In this document: one piece after another, positions 8,649-17,390 of the stretch
How the letters are laid out: every line of letters starts with the position of its first letter
Numbering within the stretch: position 1 is the stretch's first letter
DNA from: Methylobacterium sp. Leaf117
Lineage (GTDB): Bacteria > Pseudomonadota > Alphaproteobacteria > Rhizobiales > Beijerinckiaceae
NCBI RefSeq assembly: GCF_001422985.1
Contig: NZ_LMNL01000012.1
Coordinates: forward strand, 251,096 to 315,095
Direction of reading: 5' to 3'
DNA length: 64,000 bases
Notes under the pieces: generated by a model
The model's input: the letters and a program-made list of their open reading frames with translations, nothing else
What the model was told of the DNA's origin: nothing
Database searches by the model: none
Position numbers and translations under genes: made by a program

Positions 8649-9668
8649 ATGGACGTCGACGACCTCGGATTCTCATCCCGGTATTTCCTCACCCTGATCG
8701 AGAGCCAGGGTATGACCGGAACCTGGGGTTGGCGTTTCGTCGACCACCAGCACGTCTGGTCGCCGGGCCTGTTCCACGTGCTCGGCCTCGACGCCCAGAG
8801 TACCCGGCCGAGCTACGATCGTCTGGTCGGCCTGATCCATCCCCAGGACCGCCACAGGGTGCAGACCGGCGCCGACCTGAGGCACGGCGTGACGCTCGGC
8901 CAGCAGACTCTCCGCATCCTCCGACCGGACAAAACCGTCCGCATGCTGTCGGCTCGGACCGAGATCTATCTGGGAGTGGACGGACGTCCCCGTGGCGCGG
9001 CCGGGGTCGTGCTGGACGTGACGGATCAGGCGATCCTGCAACAGGCGCGTTTGACCGAGAAACGGCATCGGCGGGCGCTGTTTCTGGAAAAGCGCATTCT
9101 GACCTTCTCCAGCCATGAGACCAATCGGTTCTCATCGCAGGAAGAATCGTCGGAAATGACCGGCATTCCGATGAGTGACATCGCGACCGATGCGTTCGTG
9201 GCCATCGTGGACGAGGACCGGGAGCGTATGCGGGTCGAGAACGGAGTATTGCTGGAGGCCGGGAAGGCCTACCGGTCGGTCGCTCTCTTGCGCCTTGCCG
9301 GCAACAACCGCGGCCGCTTCGAGAGCTTCATCGTCCCGGTCCGTTCTGAGGGCGGGGATGTCCGGGAATGGGCCGGCGTCACCCGCCCGATGGGCTCGAC
9401 CATGTCGCCGGTCGCCGATCAATTTCTCGAAGGTCTCGAGCAGGCCATCGACGGACGTCATCTGCGCGCCGCCCGTGCCCTGCTGGACTGGTCGATGACC
9501 CAGTTCGCCGAGGCCGCCGGCCTGTCGCTCTCCACCGTCAAGCGCATGGAGGAGAACATCGACGGGATCGCGCTGCAGTCCCGCCACAAGGCCGTGGCGA
9601 CCCTGCGCCGCTTCGGCATCCGCTTCTCCCTGATGGAAGGCGGCGTCATCGGCGTCAGCGCGACGTAG
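8649..9668 (+). CDS. PAS-HTH transcriptional regulator, paralogue 3 of 3
   Basis: 339 aa with the same architecture: PAS core (GTWGWRFVDHQHVWSPGLF), variable middle, and C-terminal XRE-type helix-turn-helix (LLDWSMTQFAEAAGLSLSTV), ending VIGVSAT. The recognition helix GLSLSTVKRMEEN is identical in all three paralogues, so they should bind overlapping sites and may compete or cross-regulate. The ATG at 8649 matches the aligned starts of the others. It is followed, 31 bp on, by the convergent PLP enzyme gene. Confidence 0.85.
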   Translation: MDVDDLGFSSRYFLTLIESQGMTGTWGWRFVDHQHVWSPGLFHVLGLDAQSTRPSYDRLVGLIHPQDRHRVQTGADLRHGVTLGQQTLRILRPDKTVRMLSARTEIYLGVDGRPRGAAGVVLDVTDQAILQQARLTEKRHRRALFLEKRILTFSSHETNRFSSQEESSEMTGIPMSDIATDAFVAIVDEDRERMRVENGVLLEAGKAYRSVALLRLAGNNRGRFESFIVPVRSEGGDVREWAGVTRPMGSTMSPVADQFLEGLEQAIDGRHLRAARALLDWSMTQFAEAAGLSLSTVKRMEENIDGIALQSRHKAVATLRRFGIRFSLMEGGVIGVSAT

Positions 9669-9699
9669 CGCGCTGACGGTCGTGGCGAAGGGAGCGGCC

Positions 9700-10995
9700 T
9701 CAGCCGAGCTGAGCGAGGGCCTGCTCCACGTCGGCGATCAGGTCCTCGACGTTTTCGAGACCGATCGACAGGCGCACCGTCTCCGGGCCGACCATGGCGG
9801 CGGCCTTGTCGGCGGGGTCGAGCTGGCGGTGGGTTGTGGTCGCCGGGTGGATCGCCAGGGATTTGATCTCGCCGATGTTCACGAGGTGCGAGATCAGCTT
9901 CAGGCTCATGATGAACTTGACCGCCGCCGGCTCGCCGCCCTTCAGCGCCACGGTGAAGATCGAGCCCGGACCCTGCGGCACGTAGCGGGCCGCCATGGCC
10001 TCGCCCGCCTGGCCGGGCAGGGCCGGGTAGCTCACCCAGGCCACCGCCGGATGGTCCTTGAGGAAGGCCGCCACCGCCCGGGCATTGGAACAGTGCCGCT
10101 CCATCCGCAGCGGCAGGGTCTCGATGCCGGTCAGGGTCAGGAAGGCGTTCATCGGCGACAGGCCGGGGCCGAGTTCGCGCATCCCGAAGACGCGGCAGGC
10201 CGACGCGAAGGCGAAATCCGGGAAGCGCTCCGTGAGCACGAGGTCGTCGTAATCGGCCCAGGGCTCGCTCATCAGGTTGTAGCGTCCGGGCACCGCCGCC
10301 CAGTCGAAGCGGCCGGCATCGCAGATCACCCCGCCGATGGTCTGGCCCGAGCCGCCGAGGAACTTCGAGGTCGAGTGGATGACGATGTCGGCGCCGTGCT
10401 CGATCGGCCGGATCAGGGCCGGGGAGGCCAGAGTGTTGTCGACGACGAGCGGCAGCCCGTGCCGGTGCGCCACCTCGGCGATCCCGGCCAGATCCATCAC
10501 GGTCGCGCACGGATTGACGATCGACTCGCACACGATCGCCCGGGTCTCCGGGGTGATCTGCGCCTCGAAATCGGCCGGGGTCAGCCCTTTGGTGAACTGG
10601 GGCTTGAGGTCGTAGCGCGCGTCGAGGCGATTCATCAGGCCGAGGGAGCCGCCGAACAGGCGCGAGGAGGCGACATAAGCCTCGCCGCTCTTCATCAGGG
10701 TCATCAGCACCATCAGCACGGCCGACTGGCCCGACGCCACCGCCACGGCGGCCTTGGCGCCCTCCAGGGCGGCGACGCGGCGCTCCAGGGCGGCGACGGT
10801 GGGGTTCGAGCCGCGCGAATACGAGAACCCGGTGCGGCGCAGGGCGAAGATGTCCGCCGCCTGCTGGGTGTCCTCGAAGACGAAGCCGTTGGTGAAGTAG
10901 ATCGGCTGGACCCGCGCGCCGGTGGCGGGGTCGGGCGCGGCGCCGGCATGGATGGCCTGGGTCGCGAAGCGGTGGGTCTGGGTCTCGGTGGCCAT
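9700..10995 (-). CDS. O-acetylhomoserine sulfhydrylase family PLP enzyme
   Basis: 431-aa Cys/Met-metabolism PLP enzyme (fold type I). Visible motifs are the substrate/PLP region YSRGSNPTVAALERRVAALEG, VVDNTLASP, and the PLP lysine in IHSTSKFLGG. The family makes homocysteine from O-acetyl- or O-succinyl-homoserine with sulfide or thiol donors. A second paralogue lies 700 bp upstream (11709-12989). This copy has diverged (PIYFTNGFVFEDTQQAADIF), so its substrate may differ. It starts 35 bp after the receiver gene on the same strand. High confidence in the fold, moderate in the exact reaction. Confidence 0.87.
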   Translation of the reverse strand: MATETQTHRFATQAIHAGAAPDPATGARVQPIYFTNGFVFEDTQQAADIFALRRTGFSYSRGSNPTVAALERRVAALEGAKAAVAVASGQSAVLMVLMTLMKSGEAYVASSRLFGGSLGLMNRLDARYDLKPQFTKGLTPADFEAQITPETRAIVCESIVNPCATVMDLAGIAEVAHRHGLPLVVDNTLASPALIRPIEHGADIVIHSTSKFLGGSGQTIGGVICDAGRFDWAAVPGRYNLMSEPWADYDDLVLTERFPDFAFASACRVFGMRELGPGLSPMNAFLTLTGIETLPLRMERHCSNARAVAAFLKDHPAVAWVSYPALPGQAGEAMAARYVPQGPGSIFTVALKGGEPAAVKFIMSLKLISHLVNIGEIKSLAIHPATTTHRQLDPADKAAAMVGPETVRLSIGLENVEDLIADVEQALAQLG

Positions 10996-11030
10996 CGGGG
11001 CCTCCCGTCTGTGAAGGGCGCGGTGAGCGG

Positions 11031-11417
11031 TCAGGCGGCGCGGTGGGTGAAGGCGCGCAGGGTCCGGACCAGGGTCGAGGGCTCGTAGGGCTTCGGGATG
11101 AAGCGCGCCCCGTCGGGCATGTCGTTCGGGCCGGGCGTGCCCATGCCGGAGACGACGAGGACGGGGATGGTGGGCCAGCGATGGGCCACGAGGCGGGCGA
11201 GCGCGAAGCCGTCCATCGAGCCGCGCGGCATGTCGACATCGGTCATCAGCACGTCGACGTCGCTGCGCGTCTCCAGCACCGTGAGGGCGTTGTCGGCGTG
11301 GCTCGCTTCCAGCACCTCGAACCCGGCATCCGCGAGGGTGTCGGCGGCTTCCATCAGGAGCAGGCCGTCATCTTCGACGAGGAGCACGACGGGGAGGTCT
11401 GGCTGGGGTTGCGTCAT
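11031..11417 (-). CDS. Stand-alone response-regulator receiver protein
   Basis: 128 aa, a single receiver domain: acidic pair in LLVEDDGLLLMEAAD, phospho-acceptor Asp in VLMTDVDMPRGSMDG, Thr/Ser switch in VLVVSGMG, and Lys in FIPKPYEPSTL. No output domain, so it is a CheY-like or FixJ-receiver-like single-domain regulator whose partner kinase is not next to it. ATG at 11417 chosen because the longer frame has no family similarity. It sits between two PLP enzyme genes; co-transcription with the downstream one is possible. Confidence 0.85.
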   Translation of the reverse strand: MTQPQPDLPVVLLVEDDGLLLMEAADTLADAGFEVLEASHADNALTVLETRSDVDVLMTDVDMPRGSMDGFALARLVAHRWPTIPVLVVSGMGTPGPNDMPDGARFIPKPYEPSTLVRTLRAFTHRAA

Positions 11418-11479
11418 CGGCGGCCGGACGTTCTCGCGATACGGGGACGGTCGGGGCCTATTCCCCGCCGGCAGTGCCG

Positions 11480-11641
11480 TCAATAACGGGTGGTGTCGCG
11501 CATCCGTTTCGCCGGCGCGGTGACGCGGCGACCGGGCAACTCCGGCGCGAAGGCGATCGCCAGCGACACCAGCCCGGCCAGGATGGCGAGGAACGCCAAT
11601 CCGTCGTTGATCGAGTCCACAGTGGCCCAGGCCGACATCAT
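11480..11641 (-). CDS. Small single-pass membrane protein (53 aa)
   Basis: A short frame beginning ATG ATG, with GGAGG 5 bp before the second ATG (11638), an excellent ribosome-binding site. The peptide runs MMSAWATVDSINDGLAFLAI and continues as one hydrophobic helix (about residues 14-31), then a basic tail (GRRVTAPAKRMRDTTRY). Topology would be N-out/C-in by the positive-inside rule. It has no recognisable family and lies 62 bp upstream of the receiver gene on the same strand, so it may be its membrane partner; that is speculation. Confidence 0.5.
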   Translation of the reverse strand: MMSAWATVDSINDGLAFLAILAGLVSLAIAFAPELPGRRVTAPAKRMRDTTRY

Positions 11642-11708
11642 CGCCTCCGAGGGTCGCCGGACCAGGGTCCACCGCGCGTGGTAAAGGATGCGTTAACACG
11701 GCCGCCGC

Positions 11709-12989
11709 TCAAGCCGTCAGGGCCGCGTCGAGATCCGCGATCAAATCCTGTGGATCTTCGAGGCCGACCGACAGGCGCACCACCTCCGGCCCGGCCCCGG
11801 CGGCGATCCGCTGCGGATCGGTGAGCTGGCGGTGGGTGGTCGAGGCCGGGTGGATGATCAGCGAGCGGGTGTCGCCGATATTGGCCAAATGCGAGAACAG
11901 GGTCAGGCCGGAGACCAGCTTCACGCCGGCCTCGTAGCCGCCCTTGAGCCCGAGGGTGAACACCGCCCCGGCCCCGTTCGGCGTGTAGCGCCGGGCGAGC
12001 TGGTGGTAGCGGTCGGTCTCCAGCCCCGGATAGCTGACCCAGTCCACCGCCGGGTGGCCCTGCAGGAAGGTGGCGACGGCCAGCGCGTTGTCGCAATGGC
12101 GCTGCATCCGCAGCGGCAGGGTCTCGATGCCGGCGAGCAGCAGGAAGGCGTTGAACGGCGACAGGGCCGGCCCGAGGTCGCGCAGGCCGAGCACCCGGAT
12201 GGCGATGGCGAAGGCGAAGTTGCCGAAGGTCTCGGCCAGCACCTTGTCGGCATATTCCGGGCGCGGGGCCGACAGCATGGGGAAGCGCGCATCGCCCGCC
12301 CACGGGAAGGTGCCGCCGTCGACCACGAGGCCGCCGATGGAATTGCCGTGGCCGCCGAGGAACTTGGTCGCCGAGTGCACGACGATGTCGGCCCCGTGCT
12401 CGAAGGGGCGGATCAGGTAGGGGCTCGCCATCGTGTTGTCGACGATGAGCGGGATGTTGTGGCGCCGGGCGATCTCGGACAACGCCGCGATGTCGGTGAT
12501 CACGCCACCCGGATTGGCGATGGACTCGCAGAAGATCGCCTTGGTGCGGGGCGTGATCGCGCGCTCGAACGACGACGGATCGTCGGTCTGGGCCCAGACC
12601 ACATTCCAGCCGAAGTTCTTGTAGGAATGGTTGAACTGGTTGATCGAGCCGCCGTAGAGCCGGTCGGCCGCGATGAACTCGTCGCCCGGCTGCATCAGGG
12701 CGTGCATCACCAGGAACTCGGCCGCGTGGCCCGAGGCCACCGCCACCGCGGCGGTGCCGCCCTCCAGCGCGGCGACGCGCTCCTCCAGCACCGCGTTGGT
12801 CGGGTTGGTGATGCGCGAATAGATGTTGCCGAAGGCCTCGAGCCCGAACAGCGAGGCGGCGTGCTCGGCATCGTCGAACACGAACGAGGCGGTCTGGTAG
12901 ATCGGCGTCGCCCGCGCGCCCGTGGTCGGATCGGGCGCCGCGCCGGCATGGATGGCGCGCGTGTTGAAGCCGGGCAGACGATCGGTCAT
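11709..12989 (-). CDS. metY: O-acetylhomoserine sulfhydrylase (homocysteine synthase)
   Basis: 426 aa. Typical MetY features: [19 protein letters not shown] at the N-terminus, [42 protein letters not shown], the PLP-binding lysine in [13 protein letters not shown], and the C-terminal [20 protein letters not shown]. It catalyses sulfhydrylation of O-acetylhomoserine to homocysteine in methionine synthesis. The ATG at 12989 has GGGAGGA 7-8 bp upstream. I looked for a SAM-II-type riboswitch in the 100 bp upstream and did not recognise one. Confidence 0.9.
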   Translation of the reverse strand: MTDRLPGFNTRAIHAGAAPDPTTGARATPIYQTASFVFDDAEHAASLFGLEAFGNIYSRITNPTNAVLEERVAALEGGTAAVAVASGHAAEFLVMHALMQPGDEFIAADRLYGGSINQFNHSYKNFGWNVVWAQTDDPSSFERAITPRTKAIFCESIANPGGVITDIAALSEIARRHNIPLIVDNTMASPYLIRPFEHGADIVVHSATKFLGGHGNSIGGLVVDGGTFPWAGDARFPMLSAPRPEYADKVLAETFGNFAFAIAIRVLGLRDLGPALSPFNAFLLLAGIETLPLRMQRHCDNALAVATFLQGHPAVDWVSYPGLETDRYHQLARRYTPNGAGAVFTLGLKGGYEAGVKLVSGLTLFSHLANIGDTRSLIIHPASTTHRQLTDPQRIAAGAGPEVVRLSVGLEDPQDLIADLDAALTA

Positions 12990-13177
12990 CGCAAAATCCT
13001 CCCGGGCCCGCCGGCCCGCACATGCGTGTCTTCTACGCCCCGCCAGAAGCCGGGTGAAGAGGCCGCCATCCGCTGAAACGAACGTTAGTTCTTTATGCCG
13101 GACGGGGGAGGGGGTCAAGGCGGGGGCGGGCCGGGCCTGTCTTTTGGAAAGCCGGGCGATCGCCGGGATGAAGCGCC

Positions 13178-13290
13178 GTCATTCCGGGGCGCCGTAGGCG
13201 AGCCCGGAATCCAGAGCCGCCAACCGCGTTCACGTTTGCACAACCTGTGTTTCTGGATCCCGGGCTCCGCTGCGCGGCCCCGGGATGACC
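13178..13290. repeat. Long imperfect inverted repeat, probably a dispersed intergenic element
   Basis: Left arm 13178-13215 (GTCATTCCGGGGC ... GGAATCCAGA) is the imperfect reverse complement of right arm 13252-13290 (TCTGGATCCCGGG ... GGGATGACC), about 38 bp each around a 36-bp loop. Elements of this form are common between genes in Rhizobiales. Transcribed, it would fold into a long hairpin downstream of neither flanking gene, since both genes read away from it. Confidence 0.7.
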
Positions 13291-13389
13291 GGGTGTTCTA
13301 TGAAACAGTCCGGCTTGCAAACCGGAAATTGCAGACCGGAATATGCACGCGCCGCCAGCCGAGGGTCACCCGTCCACCCCCACCCCTAA

Positions 13390-13412
13390 CCCCTCCCCAC
13401 AAGGGGGAGGGG
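13390..13412. repeat. Short palindromic repeat
   Basis: CCCCTCCCC at 13390-13398 and GGGGAGGGG at 13404-13412 form a perfect 9-bp stem with a 5-base loop. Sequences like this (CCCTCCCCACAAGGGGGAGGG) recur between genes of many alphaproteobacteria. It sits 65 bp upstream of the MHS transporter start and argues against the longer frame from 13343 being translated. Confidence 0.6.
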
Positions 13413-13477
13413 AACCCGCCATCGCCGCACCAAACCAGCGCTATCCTGCCGGTCGCGCGTGCGCTAAGGCCGCGCGC

Positions 13478-14797
13478 ATGAGCCACACAGCCCCCCGCCA
13501 CACAGCCCTCCGCCCGACCATGCCCAGCGACACCGTTCCGGCCGCCCGCATCCTCATCGCCAGCTTCGTCGGCACCGCGATCGAGTTCTACGACTTCTAC
13601 GTCTATGCTACCGCCGCCGCGCTGGTGATCGGGCCGATCTTCTTCCCGCCCGGCGATCCGGCGGTGCAGACGCTGGCGGCCTTCGCCACCTTCTCGATCG
13701 CCTTCATCGCGCGCCCCCTCGGCGCCGCGTTCTTCGGGCATTTCGGCGATCGGGTCGGGCGCAAGGCGACGCTGGTGGCCTCCCTGATGATCATGGGCCT
13801 GTCGACGGTGCTGATCGGCTGCCTGCCCTCCTATGCCACCGCCGGATGGTGGGCGCCCTTCCTGCTCTGCGTCCTGCGCTTCGGCCAAGGCGTAGGCTTC
13901 GGCGGCGAGTGGGGCGGCGCGGCCCTGCTGGCGGTGGAGAACGCCCCGCCGGGCCGGCGCGCGCTCTATGGCATCTTCCCGCAGCTCGGGGCGCCGGTCG
14001 GCTTCATCACCGCCAATCTGGGCTTCCTCGGCCTTGCCCTGGCGCTGAGCCCGGCCGACTTCCAGGCCTGGGGCTGGCGCATCCCGTTCCTGGCCAGCGC
14101 CGTGCTGGTCGGCGTCGGGCTCTATGTCCGGCTGAAACTCACCGAGACCCCGGTGTTCAAGGCCGCCCTGGAGAAGGCCGCCCCCGAGCGCGTGCCGCTG
14201 GCGGTGATCTTCACCAAATACATCCGCGCCACCCTGCTCGGCACCTTCGCGATGGTGGCCTGCTACGCGGTGTTCTACCTCTCCACCGTGTTCGCCCTGA
14301 GCTACGGCGTCTCGACCCTCGGCTTCACCCGGCCGACCTTCCTGCTGTTCGAATGCGTCGCCGTGCTGTTCATGGGCCTCGGCATCCCGCTCTCGGGCTG
14401 GGCCGCCGACCGCTACGGTCGTCGCCCCGTCCTGCTCTCCGGCCTCGTCTTCACCGCCAGCCTCGGCCTGCTGATGGGCCCGATGCTCGGCAGCGGCCAG
14501 GGCGGCCTCGTCCTGGGCTTCCTGTGCCTCGGCCTGTTCGCCATGGGCTGGCTGTTCGGCCCCATGGGCGCCCTGCTGCCCGAACTGTTCCCGACCCGCG
14601 TGCGCTACACCGGCGCCTCCGTGACCTACAACCTCGCCGGCATCCTCGGCGCCTCCGCCGCGCCGTATCTGGCGCAGCGGCTGTCGGAATGGGGCGGTGT
14701 GGGTTGGGTGGGGCTGTATTTGGCGATCGCGGCTGGGGTTAGCTTTGTGGCTGTGGCGTTGATGGTGGAGACGCAACGAACGGAGCTTGCATCCTGA
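13478..14797 (+). CDS. MHS-family MFS transporter (metabolite/H+ symporter)
   Basis: 439 aa, about 12 membrane segments. N-terminal IASFVGTAIEFYDFYVYATA and RPLGAAFFGHFGDRVGRKATL are diagnostic of the metabolite:H+ symporter group (ProP/KgtP/ShiA-like), which imports organic acids, betaines or shikimate; the substrate is not predictable. The second half repeats the DRYGRRP motif. Start at 13478 (MSHTAP) or 13520; the longer frame crosses repeated intergenic sequence. The last 30 codons (from about 14695) shift to T- and G-ending codons, unlike the rest of the gene, right next to the AT-rich island. Confidence 0.87.
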   Translation: MSHTAPRHTALRPTMPSDTVPAARILIASFVGTAIEFYDFYVYATAAALVIGPIFFPPGDPAVQTLAAFATFSIAFIARPLGAAFFGHFGDRVGRKATLVASLMIMGLSTVLIGCLPSYATAGWWAPFLLCVLRFGQGVGFGGEWGGAALLAVENAPPGRRALYGIFPQLGAPVGFITANLGFLGLALALSPADFQAWGWRIPFLASAVLVGVGLYVRLKLTETPVFKAALEKAAPERVPLAVIFTKYIRATLLGTFAMVACYAVFYLSTVFALSYGVSTLGFTRPTFLLFECVAVLFMGLGIPLSGWAADRYGRRPVLLSGLVFTASLGLLMGPMLGSGQGGLVLGFLCLGLFAMGWLFGPMGALLPELFPTRVRYTGASVTYNLAGILGASAAPYLAQRLSEWGGVGWVGLYLAIAAGVSFVAVALMVETQRTELAS

Positions 14798-14827
14798 CAA
14801 AACCCCAACGAGAAACCTATATTTGTT

Positions 14828-15319
14828 CTAGTAAGGTCCATCAATAGCAACAGCTCGAATGATATCCAGCTCGCGTTGGTCGCAAATGACATGGAAGCCA
14901 GATTTGTAACGTTTGGCAGCCGTATTTTTTGCTTTGGCAACAAAGGTATCAAATCTTGGATATTTACTACATACTATTACAAATCCTATCCTACTTTCAA
15001 GTAAAGGCCTCACAGATGCGTGATCAGCTGAAGCAAATAGTTGCTCACATGCATGTTCAACATCTTTACCCTTCAATTCAACAAGAACTGAAACAGAACC
15101 TTTTTCGCTCACCAAATAATCAGTGCGCGGTCCTTCGGTTACAACACAGTTGTCAACTTTTGTAATTCGATATTCCTTACTTTCTGGATTGCGAAACACA
15201 GCTTTCCTTTTATTTTCTTCTACTTTGACAAGCTTGTGACTCACAACTATAGTGCAGCTATCTCCGGAAACTTTTGGCGACCTGGGTGACGTCGGCTTCT
15301 TCGAAATTTTTTTTGTCAT
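14828..15319 (-). CDS. Small PD-(D/E)XK-like protein, candidate nuclease partner of the ATPase
   Basis: 163 aa, low GC. A basic N-terminal tail (about 20 residues) precedes a domain with TDYLV (D67), then a strand VSVLVELKGKDVEHACEQL carrying E81-x-K83, followed by a helix: the order and spacing of a PD-(D/E)XK nuclease core. No clear family name comes to mind. The ATG follows the ATPase stop after one base (TGA-A-ATG), so the two are translationally coupled and should be made in fixed ratio. Predicted to be the effector that cuts nucleic acid when the ATPase senses a trigger; this role is inference from the motif and pairing. Confidence 0.75.
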   Translation of the reverse strand: MTKKISKKPTSPRSPKVSGDSCTIVVSHKLVKVEENKRKAVFRNPESKEYRITKVDNCVVTEGPRTDYLVSEKGSVSVLVELKGKDVEHACEQLFASADHASVRPLLESRIGFVIVCSKYPRFDTFVAKAKNTAAKRYKSGFHVICDQRELDIIRAVAIDGPY

Positions 15320-15320
15320 T

Positions 15321-16643
15321 TCAAATCTCTGATTCGATTTGCAGTAACTTAGAAAACTGCCGAGAAATATCCTCAGAGATTTGATCTAGATATCTACCGT
15401 CAATCATAAGATCATCATCAATCAAACTTCTTAGCTTTCCGTCCTCAATCGCAAAGGCTGACAGCTGGCTCTCAGTTAGCCAGCACTCACGAGGAACCAC
15501 ATTATTGATATCCTGATTTCGTTTTTTCCTTCTTGCGAGTTGGCCAGCTTTCAAGAAAACATTTAAGTTGGCCATGATGTAGGGGCTATGAGTAGTTAGA
15601 ATCAAACTTCTTTGATTTCGCTCTGATGCAATTGAGCCTATCAAGAATTCGAGTAAAAGACTTTGCGCTGACGGAAATAGATGCGCCTCAGGTTCCTCAA
15701 TATAGATTAGTTCTGTAGACCGCCGTGAAGACCTCCGGCTTGAAGGAAATCGCAAGGCGTCCATTTCACTAAAGTAATCCATAAGCGACCACATGGGCAG
15801 CAACTCCTGCTGTCCGCTCGATAGAGATGAAAAAGGAATTTTTCTTCCGTCTTCAGTTTCAACAAACTCTGTGTCTTGCTCAAATTTAATTTCACCTCCA
15901 AAAAGCTTACTCATGAACAGAAAGCGGCGCTCGTGAAATTCGTCACTCAAGCGGCTATTTTTTATCGAAAATCGACGGGCAGATCTATCTCTAATATTTG
16001 CAAATAGTCTAGCGAACTTAATAGTAATTGGATCTAAACTTCCAGCCTGCTCGAATCCGGCGACAAGTCTTCCAATACTTGTGAAAAAAGCTCTTCCTGC
16101 CGGAACAAAGGTTTGCCTCGAAACGAAGTCGTTTCCTAGTTCTGCAAGCATCTTTCGATGTATCACGTCTCGAACTCGATACGTTCGATCAATAACATCA
16201 CCTACTTGTACAGCATTCAGGTCCTCAATTTCTTCACCTGATCGCGTTTTGTCAAATAAATCAGCAGAACGCTTGTAGCTGTCGGTAAACCACTCAGAAA
16301 AAGTTATCGAGACATCATCTCTAAGCTTACCTTGGCTTTTCCGTCGTAAAACACGTGCGCTAAAGGCGCCCGAAACATAACTAATATTAAATCTTCCCTG
16401 CCCCCAGGCAGATGGAGGAAACCAAATGTTGAAAGATCTAGAAAGGCTTCGTTTATAATCTTCTATAGTGTCGCCCCGTTCAGCGGCTTGTTGAAAATTA
16501 CTCATTATGTCTGAAAAGAAAAAAGTAAGTTTCGTTGTGACGCTCTTGCCGCTTCCTTGCGGGCCAATAATGACGTTTACAGGAGCAAGGGTAAGGTTTG
16601 CTTCTTTTATGCATGAAAAGTCAGAGATCACTAGGGTCGGCAT
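15321..16643 (-). CDS. ABC/OLD-type AAA ATPase of candidate defence pair
   Basis: 440 aa, low GC. Walker A GPQGSGKS at 27-34, ABC-like signature SSLSSGQQELLPM around 272-284, Walker B LIYIEEPEAHLF at 312-323 with catalytic Glu pair, and the His switch LTTHSPY at 349-355. The motif TFVPAGRAF near 178-186 is typical of RecF/OLD-like AAA_15/AAA_21 ATPases. Between Walker A and the signature is a helical insertion rather than long SMC coils. No TOPRIM domain is seen, unlike OLD nucleases. GAGG lies about 7 bp before the ATG. It is first in a two-gene unit with the nuclease-like gene, resembling in plan ATPase-effector systems such as Septu or PARIS, but the effector differs. Confidence 0.85.
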   Translation of the reverse strand: MPTLVISDFSCIKEANLTLAPVNVIIGPQGSGKSVTTKLTFFFSDIMSNFQQAAERGDTIEDYKRSLSRSFNIWFPPSAWGQGRFNISYVSGAFSARVLRRKSQGKLRDDVSITFSEWFTDSYKRSADLFDKTRSGEEIEDLNAVQVGDVIDRTYRVRDVIHRKMLAELGNDFVSRQTFVPAGRAFFTSIGRLVAGFEQAGSLDPITIKFARLFANIRDRSARRFSIKNSRLSDEFHERRFLFMSKLFGGEIKFEQDTEFVETEDGRKIPFSSLSSGQQELLPMWSLMDYFSEMDALRFPSSRRSSRRSTELIYIEEPEAHLFPSAQSLLLEFLIGSIASERNQRSLILTTHSPYIMANLNVFLKAGQLARRKKRNQDINNVVPRECWLTESQLSAFAIEDGKLRSLIDDDLMIDGRYLDQISEDISRQFSKLLQIESEI

Positions 16644-16847
16644 TATGGCCTCAAAATTCGGCTCGGCTTAGTAAGTCTAGGAAGGATTGCGTTCTAAATC
16701 TACAAAATTCGTATTCACTAGGAAAATCGCGCTGGATAAAGATGCCGCCATAAATATCTTTAGTGCAAATATTAAAGCTACTTTATGTGGTATTGTTACT
16801 GTTATTATAGATTATACATTTATTATCTAACGTATATCTCAATAATT
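16644..16847 (-). promoter_or_regulatory. AT-rich leader of the ATPase-nuclease unit
   Basis: 204 bp of strongly AT-rich sequence between the ATPase start and the 3' end of the CoA-binding gene. It must hold the promoter of the two-gene unit; several TATAAT-like hexamers occur (for example around 16800-16815), so no single one can be chosen. No direct repeats or tRNA end that would mark an attachment site were recognised at either border. Confidence 0.4.
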
Positions 16848-17273
16848 TTATCGGTTAAATTCAATTTTCGGACATCGATCCATCACCACCACACACCCCG
16901 CCGCCTCGGCCCGTACGGCGGCGGCATCATCCCGCACCCCGATCTGCATCCAGATGAACCGTGGCACCCAGGGCAAAGCCAGGGCCTCGTCCACCACGCC
17001 GCCGGCCGCATCCGAACTGCGAAAAATCTCGACCATGTCGACGGGCTCGGTCAGGTCGGCGAGGCGGGCGATGACGGGCTGGCCCAGCAGGCTCTGCCCC
17101 GCGAGCCCGGGATTGACCGGGATCACCCGGTAGCCGCGCGCCAGCAGGAATTCCATGACGTGGTGGCTCGGCCGGGCCGGATTGGCCGAGGCGCCCACCA
17201 GGGCGATGCTGCGGGTCTCGGCGAGCACCCGGCGGATCAGGGCAGGGTCGTAGGCGTCGTGGTTCGGGCTCAT
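16848..17273 (-). CDS. CoA-binding protein (Rossmann-fold, YccU-like)
   Basis: 141 aa. Motifs ETRSIALVGASANPARPSHH, GYRVIPVNPG, EPVDMVEIFRSSDAAGGVVDEAL and the C-terminal VVMDRCPKIEF match the small CoA_binding_2 family, Rossmann-fold proteins that bind CoA. The end of the gene (IEFNR, stop) is written in AT-rich codons, as is the DNA beyond it, which suggests that the island border falls inside the last few codons and rebuilt the 3' end. The ATG at 17273 has only a weak AGG upstream. Physiological role of the family is unclear. Confidence 0.82.
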   Translation of the reverse strand: MSPNHDAYDPALIRRVLAETRSIALVGASANPARPSHHVMEFLLARGYRVIPVNPGLAGQSLLGQPVIARLADLTEPVDMVEIFRSSDAAGGVVDEALALPWVPRFIWMQIGVRDDAAAVRAEAAGCVVVMDRCPKIEFNR

Positions 17274-17340
17274 CCCTGATCTTGTCGGGCATGCCGGAGC
17301 ATGCTGCAAGGTGAAGCCTGTCCGAACACTGGGTCGAAAC

Positions 17341-17390
17341 CTTGCCCCACACCTTGCCCGACACCTTGCCCCACACCTCGCCCGACCCTG
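17341..17390 (+). repeat. 12-bp tandem repeat at thioesterase start
   Basis: Four copies of a unit like CCTTGCCCCACA encode the peptide repeat L-P-[HD]-T. Each complete unit carries an in-frame TTG, so the repeat supplies several possible start codons. Confidence 0.7.

Noticed and set aside
12990..13130. Possible SAM-II-type riboswitch before metY
   Set aside because: The conserved loop and pseudoknot bases could not be found on the minus strand; only ordinary leader sequence.
16644..16847. Attachment site at the island border
   Set aside because: No sequence shared between the left and right borders could be found by eye.
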